This document shows positions 21,354 to 32,794 of a stretch of DNA of 64,000 nt, in pieces. The stretch is from contig JAEOAD010002373.1 in the NCBI GenBank assembly GCA_036365145.1, positions 124,001-188,000 on the forward strand. The letters are read 5' to 3'. The DNA is from Orientallactaga sibirica (taxonomy: Eukaryota > Chordata > Mammalia > Rodentia > Dipodidae). The notes under the pieces were generated by a model, which had not been told where the DNA came from, did no database searches, and was given only the letters and a program-made list of their open reading frames with translations. The position numbers and the translations under genes are program-made. Position 1 is the first letter of the stretch. Each line of letters begins with the position of its first letter.

Positions 21354-21391
<38 letters not shown>
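21349..21391. repeat. (GC)n(AC)n compound microsatellite
   Basis: About 12 bp of alternating GC followed by about 30 bp of alternating AC, all purine-pyrimidine alternating and therefore of the class that can adopt left-handed DNA. Confidence 0.97.
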
Positions 21392-21393
<2 letters not shown>

Positions 21394-21417
21394 TGAATTA
21401 TAAAAAGATAGAAAAAT

Positions 21418-21590
21418 AGCTGGGCATGGTGGTGCATGCCTTTAATCCCAGCCTTTGGGAGACAAAGGTAGGAGGGTCGCCATGAGTTCGAGGCCACCCT
21501 GAGAATACAGAGTACATTTCAGGTCAGCCTGAACTACAGTGAAACTCTACCTTGAAAAACAACAACAATAACAACAACGAAATAAAAAAA
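21418..21590 (+). mobile_element. B1 SINE
   Basis: Starts AGCTGGGCATGGTGGTGCAT and ends in an A-rich tail with AAC repeats. The flanking GATAGAAAAATAG-type sequence on the left and AATAGAAAAAATAG after the tail suggest a short duplication. Confidence 0.93.
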
Positions 21591-21599
21591 AAGAAATAG

Positions 21600-22600
21600 A
21601 AAAAATAGAAAAAAGAAAAATGAATAATATATAAAATTAAAAATATCACTGCAATCTATCTTAGTTCTTTAAGAATTATCATATTACTTTTAGTGTTTGT
21701 TTTTCTTAATGGCTTTACTTTGATTATTTCATCCTATTAATAACACTATACAACTTTCTAGTAGTGTGAAGCCTTAGTTTTCTTTAAAAAAAACTAATAC
21801 TAATGATGTATTTTAAGTATAATAGAACACTTCATAACTGACATAATTTCCCCAGATACTTTGCTGCTAAATGGATAGAGGAAGAGATGTGTATTCAAAA
21901 TTCCTAGCAGAATACTCGCAGTAGCTTCAATCATGGGAAGAATTTTTTCCCTTTTTATACCTGGAGCTGTATAAAGCAGTTTCTCCCTAGCTAATTGAAA
22001 TAAAATAATACTGAAATTGCCAGAGGTGAAATGTTCAAATTGCATACTTAGCTGCTGAAAACACATCAGCAGTATTTGAGAGTTTTTTTTTTCTATTTTA
22101 GTTTTGTTTCTCTAGAAAAGAGAAATACCAGCCATCAAGATAAATACCAGCTATAAATAACACCCAGATCTTTACTTCAGTCTCATTTTAGAAAATGTAT
22201 AGAAGTTAAAGCACATTTCATATGTATCTTTGTTATTGGCACAAAGCCATAGAAAACACTGTATAAAAGCATTGTTATTGATTCTTGGGAATATGTGTAT
22301 CACAGTGATTTTCCAGATAGATCAGAACTTGTAAGTAACCTCTTTACTCATGTTGGAATTGTTTATCTCTATTACTGAATGTCTTCCTAGGAAAATGCTG
22401 CCATGGTTTTAGAGTTTAATCCACTTGTATCAGAATGGCTGTCTGTTCTATATACTAGGCAGTATACTAGGTTGAATTTATGTAAAAGAAATGGGAGAGT
22501 GAGAGCTAAGGGCCAGAATTAGCAAAAATTATTAGAATAAGAAGGCTGGTACATTAAAAAGTGTGTGAAAATATCACCTTTTCTTGGGAAGATGTAAACA
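21600..22600. other. Unique AT-rich sequence, no gene seen
   Basis: No repeat recognised. An 88-codon frame on the minus strand (21800-22066) has no recognisable domain. Confidence 0.5.
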
Positions 22601-22604
22601 AATG

Positions 22605-23029
22605 TCTTCTTTTACCTTAGATAGGGCCTCTACAACAGACCAAAGAAACCATTCTGCTCAAAGCCAGCTTGCTTCATCAATGAGGTTAATGGACTTACTT
22701 ATGAGCACAGGTAAAGGGTTACCTGCACGATCACAAATGAGTCAGAGGCATAATGAAAAGCCCATTCCAACATGGATGATGACTCACAAAATCTGCAGCC
22801 CTAGAGCTTCTGCCCACCTTGCAGACAGCTCCATCAGAAGGTATCATATCCCCAGCAATTGCTTGCTACGTCTGTAAATTTGAGGACCAGCCTTATGACT
22901 CCTGGACCTTTCAGGACATCGTAAGCCTTGTGAGGTTCAGGAACTTGAGCTCTGTATCTTTCCATGTCTCCCTGTCATATGTGCGTCTTTCCAGGAGGGA
23001 ATGTTTCATTTTTATGGAAACAGCACCAC
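22605..23029. other. Unassigned block, possibly an old rodent repeat
   Basis: Less AT-rich than its surroundings, and the phrasing (GGGTTACCTGCACGATCAC, GATGATGACTCACAAAATC) reminds me of a medium-frequency rodent repeat I cannot name. The 97-codon plus-strand frame (22584-22877) has no recognisable domain. A CTTTTACCTTAG acceptor-like motif precedes it, but no coding support follows. Confidence 0.35.
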
Positions 23030-23574
23030 CAAAGGCAGGGACAATGATTTTTGGAACAAGACTTTAAAACCACAGGAAACAAAAGCAAATTTAGACAAAT
23101 AGGATCCTGTCAAAGGTCTTGCACAGCAGATGACCTAATCAAGTGAGGAGAAAACCTACAGATTGCACAGTGTACATCTGACCAGATGTTGATATCTAGT
23201 ATTTATAAAGAGCTAAAAAAATTCCACAGAAAATAATAAAAAATAATCCAATTTATAAAAGAGGCAATACATTTAAATAGTCAAAATATTTAAAAGAATA
23301 CAAATAGCTAATAGGTTTTTATGAAAATGCAAATCAAAACAATAAAAAATTCACCTCACCCTAGTGCGAATAACTACTACCAACAAGGTACAAGAGATCA
23401 AGTTTTGATGGGGACACAGAAAAAAAGGAACCAAAACACATTTTGGTGAGAATGTAAATTAACACTAACATTATGGAAAACAGTATGGAGGTTTCTCAAA
23501 ATAACAAAAATATATCTACCATATGATGTGACAATTGGACCAGTGGTCATATATCCAAAGGGAATGAAATCAGT

Positions 23575-23731
23575 GATTTTTTTTGGTTGTTTTCTGAGGT
23601 ACGGTCTCACTCTAGCTCAGGCTGACCTGGAATTCACTATGTAGTCTCAGGGTGGCCTCAAACTCACAGAGATCCTCCTACCTCTGCCTCCTGAGTTCTG
23701 GGATTAAAGGTGTGTGCCACCACGTCCAGCT
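23575..23731 (-). mobile_element. B1 SINE, antisense, in L1M
   Basis: TTTTGGTTGTTTTCTGAGG through GTGTGTGCCACCACGTCCAGC. TGAAATCAGT (23565-23574) and TGAAATCCGT (23732-23741) are the target-site duplication. Confidence 0.95.
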
Positions 23732-23848
23732 TGAAATCCGTTTTTCAAAGTGATATTTGCATTTGCATTGAAACATTATTCATAATACCTTAAAATTTAA
23801 AATGATTTAAATGTCCAAGAACTAATGAATTGATTAGAAAACATAAAC

Positions 23849-23964
23849 AGCCAGGTGTAGTGCTACACACCTCTAATCCTAGCACTTGGGAAACCAAGGT
23901 AGAAGGATCACTATGAGTTTGAGGCCACCATGAGACTACAGAGTAAATTCCAGGTCATCCTGGG
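23849..23964 (+). mobile_element. B1 SINE, 3' truncated, in L1M
   Basis: CAGCCAGGTGTAGTGCTACAC to ATTCCAGGTCATCCTGGGG. The last about 30 bp and the A-tail are missing, and the L1M resumes with ATATATAATGCAATACTATT. Confidence 0.88.
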
Positions 23965-24342
23965 GTATATATAATGCAATACTATTTGGCCATGAAAAGT
24001 ATGAAGTCCTGTCACTTATGACAACATGGATGAAACTTGAGACAATTGTTTTAAGTGAAATAAGCCAGGCACAGAAGACAAGTACCAAAGTATGTAAGAT
24101 AGTGGCTTTTCTAACAGCTGAGAGTAGAATGGTGGTTATCAGAAGCGGGGGAGAGTAGGAGTAGTGGAGTGATAGAAATTGGTCAAAGATATAGTAAGTT
24201 ACGGTTAGATAGACATTCTAGAATTCTATAGCTCAGTAAGGTGACTAGATAACATTAATGTACTATAAATTTCAACCACTAGCAGAAGAAAGGATTTTGA
24301 AAGTTTTCACTGTGAAGAAATGACAGGTGCTTTAGGAATTTG

Positions 24343-24649
24343 ATGCATTTAACTGATTTAAATATTATATAATATATACATGTAGTGAAATGTCACAATT
24401 ATGCATTTAGCTGATTTAAATATTGTATAATATATACATGGGCTAGAGAGATGGCTTAGCAGTTAAGGTGCATGCCTGCGAAGCCTAAGGACCTCGGTTC
24501 GATTCTCCAGGTCCCAGATGCACATGGTGGCGCATGTGTCTGGAGTTAATTTGCAGTGGCTAGAGGCCCTGGCATGCCCAGTCTCTCTCTCTCTCCCTTT
24601 CTCTGTCTCTAATAAATAAAAAATATACATGTAGTGAAATATCACAATT
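24343..24649. repeat. 58-bp tandem duplication in L1M 3'UTR
   Basis: The unit ATGCATTTAACTGATTTAAA...CACAATT (24343-24400) recurs from 24401. The second copy runs to 24440, is split by the SINE, and finishes at 24632-24649 (TAGTGAAATATCACAATT). Confidence 0.9.
24441..24627 (+). mobile_element. DIP-like SINE inside the duplicated unit
   Basis: Head GGCTAGAGAGATGGCTTAGC, clear B box CGGTTCGATTCTCC, short tail AATAAATAAAA. ATATACATG precedes (24432-24440) and follows it. Confidence 0.95.
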
Positions 24650-24724
24650 GTACTAACATGTCATTTCTTAAGTTTTTATGTTAAGCAAGTTAAAATCAGT
24701 TAAAAATGAATGCATCATAAAGAG

Positions 24725-25138
24725 TTCTTTTGGTGGTGTCTTTGGGTTTTTTAAAGTATTGTTACAGTCTTTTAAAGAAAAGTTATTTTAATAAAATCAA
24801 ACTTTAAATTTTTAATTTTATACATTGGATTTCTTAGCACAAAGTCTCTTATGCTTTCTTCTGTTTTATGATAGAATATTTTATAGCTGTGGATAAACTT
24901 AAGTCCATTAATCATTTTCAATTACAAAGTTTATTTTTTTACATCTTTTTGAGAAGACTTTACTGATTTTATTCTTGCATCTTTGCCAAAGCTCATTGCC
25001 CATTTGGTGTGTGCTTATTCCTGGACTCTTCATTTGTCCCATTGATTTATAGCTCTGTTTAGGTGCTGACTCAGCACAATCTTGATTGCTGTGGCTTTAA
25101 AACTATTCATCTCATGTAGTCTTAGTTCTTTTATTTCA
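24725..25138 (-). mobile_element. L1M ORF2 region, antisense
   Basis: TTTTGGTGGTGTCTTTGGG, AACTTAAGTCCATTAATCAT, CATTTGTCCCATTGATTTAT and TCTTGATTGCTGTGGCTTTA follow antisense L1M ORF2 upstream of the segment at 23.0 kb. Whether it belongs to the same insertion is unclear, since the orientation is opposite. Confidence 0.75.
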
Positions 25139-25139
25139 T

Positions 25140-25335
25140 TGTGGAGGTGGGGGGGGACAGTAGAACACATGTGATGTGAAAGTAGAGGAGGGAATGTTGA
25201 GGGTGTAGGATTTAATAAGGGAATGTGGGATGAGGGGTGAGGGATGCTTAACCAAAACTAAAAAAACTAAAAATATATGAAAAAGTTTTACGACAACCTA
25301 CAACTTTATGAATTAATTTAGTTAATATACACAAC
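25140..25335 (+). mobile_element. Possible rodent L1 3' end, sense
   Basis: A G-rich stretch (GGAGGTGGGGGGGGACAG) followed by an A-rich tail with ATATGAAAAAGTTTTACGAC resembles rodent L1 3' termini. Weak. Confidence 0.35.
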
Positions 25336-25348
25336 ACAAGCGTGTGCA

Positions 25349-25790
25349 CGCTGGAGAGATGGCTTAGCTGTTAAGACACTTACCTGCTGTAGCAGACAGC
25401 TTCATGTTCACTGAGATGAACTTCCAGACCAGGCACAGTTCTGGAGGAAGGGATATTATTTATTCAAGCTTACAGATCCAGGGAAAGTTCCATAATGGCA
25501 GGAGAAGGGGCCTGCTCTCATAGGACCAGGCAAGAGAGAAAAAATCCAACCAGGCACACAGCACACAGAGCAAAACTATAGCCAAAGAGTCACACAGCAC
25601 ACTTCAGGAACTCCTGCTAGGAATCTCAAACCCACCACCACACCTCCTCCTGGTAAATTATTTCTCCACCTGTATGCATACAAGCAACCCTGATTAATGT
25701 CTGTAGGACACACCCACCTACCCATATCCACACACGTCCACACCCACTCACTCACCCACACACACCCATGGCATCAAAGTAAAAGGGGGA
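25349..25790 (+). mobile_element. tRNA-headed SINE split by an LTR
   Basis: The head GCTGGAGAGATGGCTTAGCTG (25349-25385) is followed by the antisense LTR. Resumption with ACCTGTATGCATACAAGCAAC and a CA-rich tail (to 25770) fits a B4-type SINE better than the DIP type. Confidence 0.5.
25386..25660 (-). mobile_element. MaLR-like LTR, antisense, truncated
   Basis: It begins TGTAGCAGACAGCTTCATG, the exact reverse style of the end of 11452-11839, then GGGATATTATTTATTCAAGC (reverse polyadenylation signal). It diverges after CACCACCACACCTCCTCC, so the LTR 5' portion is absent. Confidence 0.75.
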
Positions 25791-25925
25791 CTAGTTGAGA
25801 TGAACAAGGAGTTCAATGGGAGTGGATGGGGGGAACATGAGAAGGTAATGCAGAATGAGTATCAAACACATGCGTGAGATCGTAAATAAATGAATACAAA
25901 ATAAAAAATACAAATAAAATAAAAG
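25788..25925 (+). mobile_element. L1 3' end fragment, sense
   Basis: GGACTAGTTGAGATGAAC, AATGGGAGTGGATGG, GAGTATCAAACACATG and an A-rich tail follow the rodent L1 3' terminus. Confidence 0.55.
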
Positions 25926-25979
25926 AGGAAGAGGAGGAAGGGAGGACTGGAGTAAGACAGTAGAAAATTGTAACATTTT

Positions 25980-26218
25980 TTTTTAAAATTTGCTTTTGTA
26001 TATTTATTTGACAAGGAAAGAGGGAGAGAGAGAGAGAAGGAGTGCGAGAGAGAGATAGAGAAAAAGAGAGAGGGAGAGGGAGCATGCCAGGGCCTTTAGC
26101 CTTTAGCCACAGCAAATGAACCTTGTACCTCTGGCTTATGTGGGTCCTGGCGAATTGAACCTTGATCCTTTGGCTTTGTAGGTAAGCACCTTAAACACAA
26201 AGCCATCTGTCCAGCCCC
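25980..26218 (-). mobile_element. DIP-like SINE, antisense
   Basis: A GA-rich tract, then GCCTTTAGCCTTTAGCCACAG, where GCCTTTA is duplicated in tandem, then the usual end AAGCCATCTGTCCAGCCCC. Flanks AAATTGTAACATTTTT (about 25965) and AAATCTGTAACTTTT (26219) are an imperfect duplication. Confidence 0.93.
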
Positions 26219-27723
26219 AAATCTGTAACTTTTAAAAGTTGTATAGATTTTATTTTAATTTTACAAGTTTGATCTTGTACAATACAGGGCTTCATTTTGA
26301 ATGTTCCAGTGATATGCTGATGACTGTAAATGGATTCAGAACTTGCCTTCTGAGAGTAATTTGGATATTTTCACTGAAATGATACTGACATCATTGTTAC
26401 CCTTGTTGAGATATATATATATATATATGTCAGGAATGAAAAAGATAAGCTCTCTTCACACTCCATGCTAATATATGCTCACTGTGCAGGTGATTCTTAT
26501 TCCCTAATCCTCACCAAATTCAGGGGATTGAAACCTCCTTTGTTAAGTTATTATTTGGAGAAATAACTCCTACATTCTTTGTATGTCTACTTTTGGGAAA
26601 GAAAGAGATTTGATTCCTTCTTCTAATTAAAAAAATACAACTGGTCTTTCAGAATGAATCTGAATCTAATTCAACTTTATAACAAAAAGGAGATGCTGTG
26701 GGGAGAGAGAATTTTGTTACTGTTCCTAAAATCATACTTAGATACAAAGCAAGCCCTATGTTTTCCATGTATTCCTGTGTAAGTGTTAAATGGAACTTTG
26801 TGAGTGTAAGAGAGAGTGAAGAATCAGGACAAAGAGAAAAAAAAAATGTGGGGTGTGGTCAGTGTTTGAAAACTGTCATGAGTATTCTGGCTGAACCAGA
26901 GGGAGATGTGAAACAATAAACTGAATTTAACAAACACTATAGCCAATCAGAATTATAACTCATGCAGGATATATTTTAAATTTGGGAGAAATGGCTGTTG
27001 CTTTAGTTGAAAAGTTGTTTATATATATTTTTTACTAAACCGGGGAAAATATATCAACATGTACCCAGATGCACATCTACAGCTTTTCAAAGTGACTCTC
27101 CCGAATACTGCAAATTCTTGGCCATTTTCCAATCTAAGGAGAGGTTAGCCAAAGACTAAAGATTTCCTTAGACCACCCAAATGATCGGACTCCACCTCCT
27201 CTGTGAACCTCTGCCACCATCCTGCAAATGGAGAAAACTTAAGGGAGGGGAATGAAGCAGAGGGCAGATGGCAGATGGCAGAGAGGAGGAAACAAAGGCA
27301 AGGAGAAAATGGAACTTTTAATCAGAGGAAATTAAATTCTCCTTGTCTGTTTTTTGTTGCCTAAGAGTATGAAAGATAGAGCACAATTACTTCAATAACT
27401 TCCTAACACAGGCTTCTTTTGTTTGCAGCTTTTACGCAGCAGCACTCATTGTGATTCACTGGTTTGCTCATAGTTGCAAACTGTAAATGGTTACTATTGG
27501 GTTCTCCTTAGATTTTAGATGAAAACATGTGTATGATCTCTAAACTTGAATACTTTTACATGACAGAGCACTGTAAAAATTCATTCAATAACAACTTAAG
27601 GTTTATGGAAAATTTTCATTTACTTTAATGGATCTTTTTGCTTGGAGATCTTTGGATCAAGAATCTGGGTCCTGCTGAGATCTAGCTGTATTGAGATGTC
27701 CTTAAAGATTCCCACAAATTTTT
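26219..27723. other. Unique sequence, no gene seen
   Basis: It contains an (AT)8 run at about 26413-26428. The 73-codon frame at 26698-26919 (+) has no recognisable domain. There are no interspersed repeats that I recognise over 1.5 kb. Confidence 0.55.
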
Positions 27724-27735
27724 ATGAGAATTATT

Positions 27736-27851
27736 ATTATTATTTTCTTTTTTTAAGTTTATTTTTTATTTATATCATTCTAATTTTACATTCATAATGG
27801 TGACCCCATTATCCTCCTCCTGTCCTCCCTCTTCCAAAGGGACCCTCATCA
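27736..27851 (-). mobile_element. L1 3' end, antisense, severely 5' truncated
   Basis: A 116-bp insert with the same 3' terminus as the L1s at 12.3 and 49.0 kb (TTACATTCATAATGGTGACC, CTTCCAAAGGGACCCTCATC). A perfect 12-bp duplication ATGAGAATTATT flanks it at 27724-27735 and 27852-27863. Confidence 0.95.
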
Positions 27852-27904
27852 ATGAGAATTATTCATGACAATGGTTATTGATAGCAAATAATTCTTTGAA
27901 AATC

Positions 27905-28010
27905 ATTATTTAAATTGTACCAGTTTACAGGGTGCAGTGTAATAATTCAATAGCTGTGTAATCATCAAATCAGTGGTCAACACTTTCTTCTCCTTAAACA
28001 TTTAAAATAT
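27905..28010 (-). mobile_element. L1M 3'UTR relic, antisense
   Basis: CAGGGTGCAGTGTAATAATTC and GTGTAATCATCAAATCAGTG resemble the antisense L1M 3'UTR. Short and decayed. Confidence 0.45.
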
Positions 28011-28031
28011 TTGATAAAAGAAAATGAAAAG

Positions 28032-28218
28032 GGGCTGGAGAGATGGCTTAGCAGTTAAGGCACTTGCCTGTGACTCACAAGGACTAAGGTTTGATTCCCC
28101 ACTACCCACATAAGCAAGATGCACAAGATGACACACACATATGGAGTTCATTTGCAGTGGCTGGAGGCCCTGGCATTCCCATTCTCTGTGTATCTGCCTC
28201 TCTATCTCTGTCTAGCTC

Positions 28219-28258
<40 letters not shown>

Positions 28259-28260
28259 AT
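28032..28260 (+). mobile_element. DIP-like SINE
   Basis: GGGGCTGGAGAGATGGCTTA to a long (AAAT)10 tail. B box GGTTTGATTCCCC is well kept. Confidence 0.96.
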
Positions 28261-29185
28261 TTGCAGATTAACATGTAATAATTTTACATGCTTTATTGCT
28301 CTTCTCAAGGTTGTGGGACTCTCTCCTCAAACTGTTGAAAAAAGTTAAATGTGAGTGCCAGGAGCAGAAATGGTGAGTAGTTCCATGTGAATTCACAGTC
28401 TTAAAATATTTTCCCAGAATACACAAAGTAGAGAATGTCCAGTTTTGTTTTAGAGTACCAAAACATATTCCAGAAAATCAAAGCAGATCAACATGAAGTG
28501 TAGGAGATCAAAGGAATCAATTAAGTAAGAGACAATGTGAAGAAAGGATGATGGGACTTCTGACAAAGCAGTGATGAGGGTCACACAGATGCCAGAGTGA
28601 AGACTTGGACAAAGAGGACTCTTGTCAGCTCTGGATGGCATGTGTTCTCCCATGCTAGATGAGAGAGGGATGGTGGAAGAAGCAATGGAATATAATGATC
28701 ATGTCCTGCACATGGTCCTCTTACAGCCTGTGTGTGCATGCTCCCAGGCAATTGCACAGCCATGTGCATAGAATTGGTTTATTCACTCCTTGGGACCATT
28801 TCTCATGTCATGTAAACATCCCCTTAGTGGTTTAAACATTTCTGGAAGCAATTACATTTCTTAGAACTACCTTTGTGCTTTCCAGTCAAGATGCTCTGAA
28901 AAATATCGCTAGTCTTAAAAGTTAAACATTATTTTCTGTTACTATGAAGGCTCCTTAACAAGTTTCATGAAGAAATCACTGCCAATGGTGGAAGTGCCTT
29001 AGACACTTTACTTGTTTGCATCTAAACGGCTGTCCAGTTCCTCATCTTATCTAAAAATGGGCACACATATATTTTCAGATGTTCAAAGTCTCCACTTTGA
29101 GCACTTATTACAGGTTCAACCTGTTTTATAATTCTCTCTATAAATTCATGTTTCCACATTTTGAACTTGGAGAAAAATAATTGAG
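28261..29185. other. Unique sequence, no gene seen
   Basis: No repeats recognised and no long frame on either strand with recognisable content. Confidence 0.5.
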
Positions 29186-29196
29186 AAACCCTTTTA

Positions 29197-29420
29197 TTTT
29201 TATTTATTTATTTTTTAATTTTTAAAAATTAATTAATTAATTACAGAGAGAGACACAGAGAGAGAATGGGCATGCCAGGGCCTCCAACCACTGCAAACGA
29301 ACTCCAGATGCATGCGCCACCTTGTGCACCTGGCTTATGTGGGTCCTGGGGAATTGAACCTAGGTCCTTTGGCTTTGCAGGCAAATGCCTAAACCACTAA
29401 GCCATTTCTCCAGCCCAAGA
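29197..29420 (-). mobile_element. DIP-like SINE, antisense
   Basis: Full length with a TTAATTAATTAATTA tail, ending CTAAGCCATTTCTCCAGCCC. AAACCCTTTTA is duplicated at 29186-29196 and 29421-29431. Confidence 0.96.
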
Positions 29421-29431
29421 AAACCCTTTTA

Positions 29432-31362
29432 AAAGCACAAAAGGTTTGAAGGACCCTTTATAAATGAGAAACATTTCAAGTCTCCATTTCTTCAAGTCAA
29501 TAGAAAAATCTACTTTAAAGTTCTATCTCTTTAATTAAAAAAAAAAAAATCTCCCAGCCCACAGTCAAGTTCATTGACCATGCAAATTATCCACCAGTAT
29601 TTGGAAGTTAAAGAGAGTAAGAGAGGACAGCCTACCCGTCTTCCAGGTTGAACATCTAAGCACCAGATGGAAATAATTCTACAACGAAAGAAAGAAATCT
29701 GTTCGGGTAGCTTGGAGGTCTGTTCGTCCAGAAGCAGGCCACTGGCTATGGAGACCAGCTTCCCGGAGGACTTATTTGAATTGCAAATACAGAAATAACG
29801 CATTAATTTAACCCAGAAAGCACCGGCCTGTAGAAGTTTCTAAAATTTTAATATTTCTTCGATTTAAAATACACACTTTGATTTCTATAGCCAACACAAA
29901 GACTTCTGAGACAGAATAGCATAAAGGAAAGAAGTTTTCTATGTAAAATTGGACCGATAAGGAAAAGATTCATTCAGTATTGACATCAATATCTGCAATC
30001 CCATTGTAGGAGAATAGTGGGATTTTTTATGTTTGCCATGAGAATCTTTTGACTTGGATAGTATATGGCATTTAGTGTTGACAGATTAGGATAAATTAAC
30101 AATTAAAATGAATAGATTAGGGTAGGCTTCTTTCAGTGGCATCTCAACAGAAACAAAGCTCCAAGCAAGCTGTTTGGTAAGTAATGGATGGGCGAGCTCT
30201 GACAATGGAAGACTGAGAACTCAGAGATGCTCAGCAGTAAAGCTCAGAGGGGGTCTCTTTCCTATTCATACCTGTGTTTCCTGGCAAAAGACGTGTCAGA
30301 ATTTGTAACTGCATGACAGAAAAATTATGCACTACATGGTGAGTTATAGATTTTGGATGAACTCCAACTCAAATGCTTTCATAAGAACTTGACATGATAA
30401 ACAAAACATTTTTTAAAATTTTCCAAAGTAGTTTGTTAAAAATAAAATAAAATAAAACCCCAAGAAAATACTGCTACTAGAATAAAGGATCCAAATGCCA
30501 ATCCTCCCCTTCTTATTGCTAGATACTGCAGGAGAATTTGTGAGTATTTATTAGTGGACAAGGATGGAACTAATAGAAAACAGGAAATGACCTGCATCTT
30601 GTTCACATATTTGGTCGTGAGAGAACAGAGGGAGTCCTTGGAGAGAGCAGCAGGAACAGTTATCTGACTTTGTGACTTGGTCGGTCTTTTGTGCTGTGTG
30701 TTTGAGCAAAGAAACGGAATGAAAGCAAGGGAAGATGGAAAAGAGCTTCAAAGCAACAAAGAGAAACAGAAGCAACCAGTACAAATGGTGAGAAATCTCT
30801 ACTCCTCTGAGTCATCTACAGGGGAAAGTTCTGGGTTTCTGGTGGAGAAGACATTACCCAATGACCCTCGCTGAGTTTTCATGTGTCAAATCTGAGAGAG
30901 GCAACCTGGTTCCATGCTGGAAATCAAATCCTCGTCTGAAACTGACTCCAAAATATATTTCACAGTGCTGACATTGTCTCTGAGTAATATAAGGAGCAAA
31001 GATGAGTAATTTAAATGTCTCCACACAGCCTCTCCCTTCTGCACACTTTATAGCATTAAAGATGAAGGACAAGTTTCTCTAACAATTTTCCCGATGCTCT
31101 GAAGAGGTAGAATGGCAACTGCTGAGGAGGGTGGATGATGGTCCACGAATCAGCAGCTTGCATTCAAGCATCCTATCTGCAGGTGACTGCACATCTCATC
31201 ATCTTACCATAGCATCTAATAAGGAGGTTGTTTTTGATGTCCTGCATGGTTTTGCTAAGCTCTAAAAAAAAAAATTGTGTTTCTGTGTTTATTTTACTCT
31301 AGGAACTGAAACAGCCATCCTCCTTCAGGGTATGGGAGCCCATAATTAGTATCTGGTTAAGG
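29432..31362. other. Unique sequence, 1.9 kb, no gene seen
   Basis: A repeat-free interval by eye, with somewhat higher GC between 30560 and 31180. Several 65-90-codon frames occur on both strands without recognisable domains. It may hold conserved noncoding DNA, which only alignment can tell. Confidence 0.5.
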
Positions 31363-31367
31363 CCTGT

Positions 31368-31684
31368 TGTGGCAGTTTGATTATAAATGTCCCCATGGTC
31401 TCAGATATCTTTGATTAAGATTAAGCTTCCTACTTAAGTTTCCCACAGGCAGAGCCCTGTTGGTGGAGGCAGATCTTGAGTCCATCCCTAAGGTGAATGT
31501 TCATGTTTGCTGGTGCTGGCTGTTGTCTCTCTGCTATGGATGTGTGATGAAGTGTGAAGTGAGCCAGCTTCCGGCACCATGATGAAGCTTTGCCTGGAGC
31601 CTGTAAGCCTGAAATATACCCTTTCCTCCCATAATGTGCTTCTGGTTGGGTGTTTGTCTCAGCAATGAGAAGGTCACTGCCACA
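31368..31684 (+). mobile_element. Solo LTR, MaLR-like
   Basis: 317 bp from TGTGGCAGTTTGATTATAAA to TCACTGCCACA. The ends (TGTGGCAG and CTGCCACA) are perfect 8-bp inverted repeats. Flanks are CCTGT and CCTGG, 4 of 5 matching. The AATAAA position is degraded to GAAATATACCC. Confidence 0.82.
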
Positions 31685-31689
31685 CCTGG

Positions 31690-32177
31690 GCAGGTTTGGA
31701 TACCCTCCCCCCATTATCCTTCTCACCACCGTTCAGTAGAACTTTAGAAAGAATCACTTTCCTTACATATTTTGCAATGCTAACATCAATGGGAGAATTC
31801 TTTTTTATGTAACTTCACATGTTGCTTGACTTGGTCACTGAGCAAAACTGGTCATTCTGTCATGGGGCTGCTTGTATGAAGCAGACTACAGAGGTGTTTG
31901 GTAGTGAGGAGACTTTGTTCCTGAATATGCAGAATGTTGAAGAGTGGGGAGCTGGTTAACTGTGGACTAAGGTAGGTATGAAGTATGAAGACTTTTTTTT
32001 TCAAATGGTTTCAGAAAACCATGTATCTAACTTCTCTTGGAGAGGTGACCTCATACTATAAACTCAAAGTTAGCTCTTAGTTCTGATCTTATACAAAACT
32101 CACTGGAGTCTGTTCTTCACAGCACACTATTTTATACTAATAATGTAGAAGTTTATACAGTCTTTGTACATAGTCAC
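31690..32177. other. Unique sequence, no gene seen
   Basis: No repeat or exon identified. Confidence 0.5.
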
Positions 32178-32188
32178 AGAGTTGAAGA

Positions 32189-32194
<6 letters not shown>

Positions 32195-32224
<30 letters not shown>

Positions 32225-32370
32225 TTAGTTTTTTGAGATAGGGTCTTGCTCTAGTCCAGGCTGACCTGGAATTCACTATGTAGTCTCAGGGTGGCCTCAA
32301 ACTCTTGGCAATCCTCCTATCTCTGCCTCCCGAATGCTGGGATTAAAGGCGTGTGCCACCGCGCCTGGCC
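32195..32370 (-). mobile_element. B1 SINE, antisense, with (ATT)n tail
   Basis: The tail has become an (ATT)10-type microsatellite (32191-32224). The body ends GTGTGCCACCGCGCCTGGCC. A perfect 17-bp duplication AGAGTTGAAGAATTATT lies at 32178-32194 and 32371-32387. Confidence 0.97.
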
Positions 32371-32794
32371 AGAGTTGAAGAATTATTGTTTGTACTTTCT
32401 ACCTGGAAATGGCTAGAACATAGTAAAATCATTTTTAAAGTGCGATTGCACTATGAAAAGTGGACTTCCTAGCTTCTTTGGGCACTTAATTTTTGGTGGT
32501 GTCCAGTTGTATTTTGCTTATTTCTTATATTTTAAATAATATTTTATTGAAATACAGTTGACACAGGAAATTCACAACTTGAAAGTGTATACTCACAGAC
32601 CTGCCTATCATCTTTTTCTCACAGTATTTTCATCACTCAAAAGAAAGAGCTCATGCTCATTGTCAGTCCTGTCATCTTCTCCTCCCTTCTCAGTTCTGGA
32701 GACTACTTTCTGCGACTCTGTCCACTTCATATAAAGTAAATCATATGATACAAAACCCCCTTTGTAGCTGGCTTCTCTATTTTCCTCAAAACAA

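Larger units (their letters stand above)
23030..24649 (+). mobile_element. L1M ORF2 end and 3'UTR, sense, with insertions
   Basis: From GGCAGGGACAATGATTTTTG through AAATGCAAATCAAAACAATA, GGAAAACAGTATGGAGGTTT, AATACTATTTGGCCATG, AAATAAGCCAGGCACAGAAG and GAGAGTAGAATGGTGGTTA, the order is that of the end of L1M ORF2 and its 3'UTR. All frames are broken. It is interrupted by B1s (23575-23731 and 23849-23964) and a SINE (24441-24627), and contains a 58-bp tandem duplication. Confidence 0.9.

Noticed and set aside
22584..22877. Coding exon following CTTTTACCTTAG
   Set aside because: No recognisable protein and no matching donor in frame; the block looks like an old repeat.
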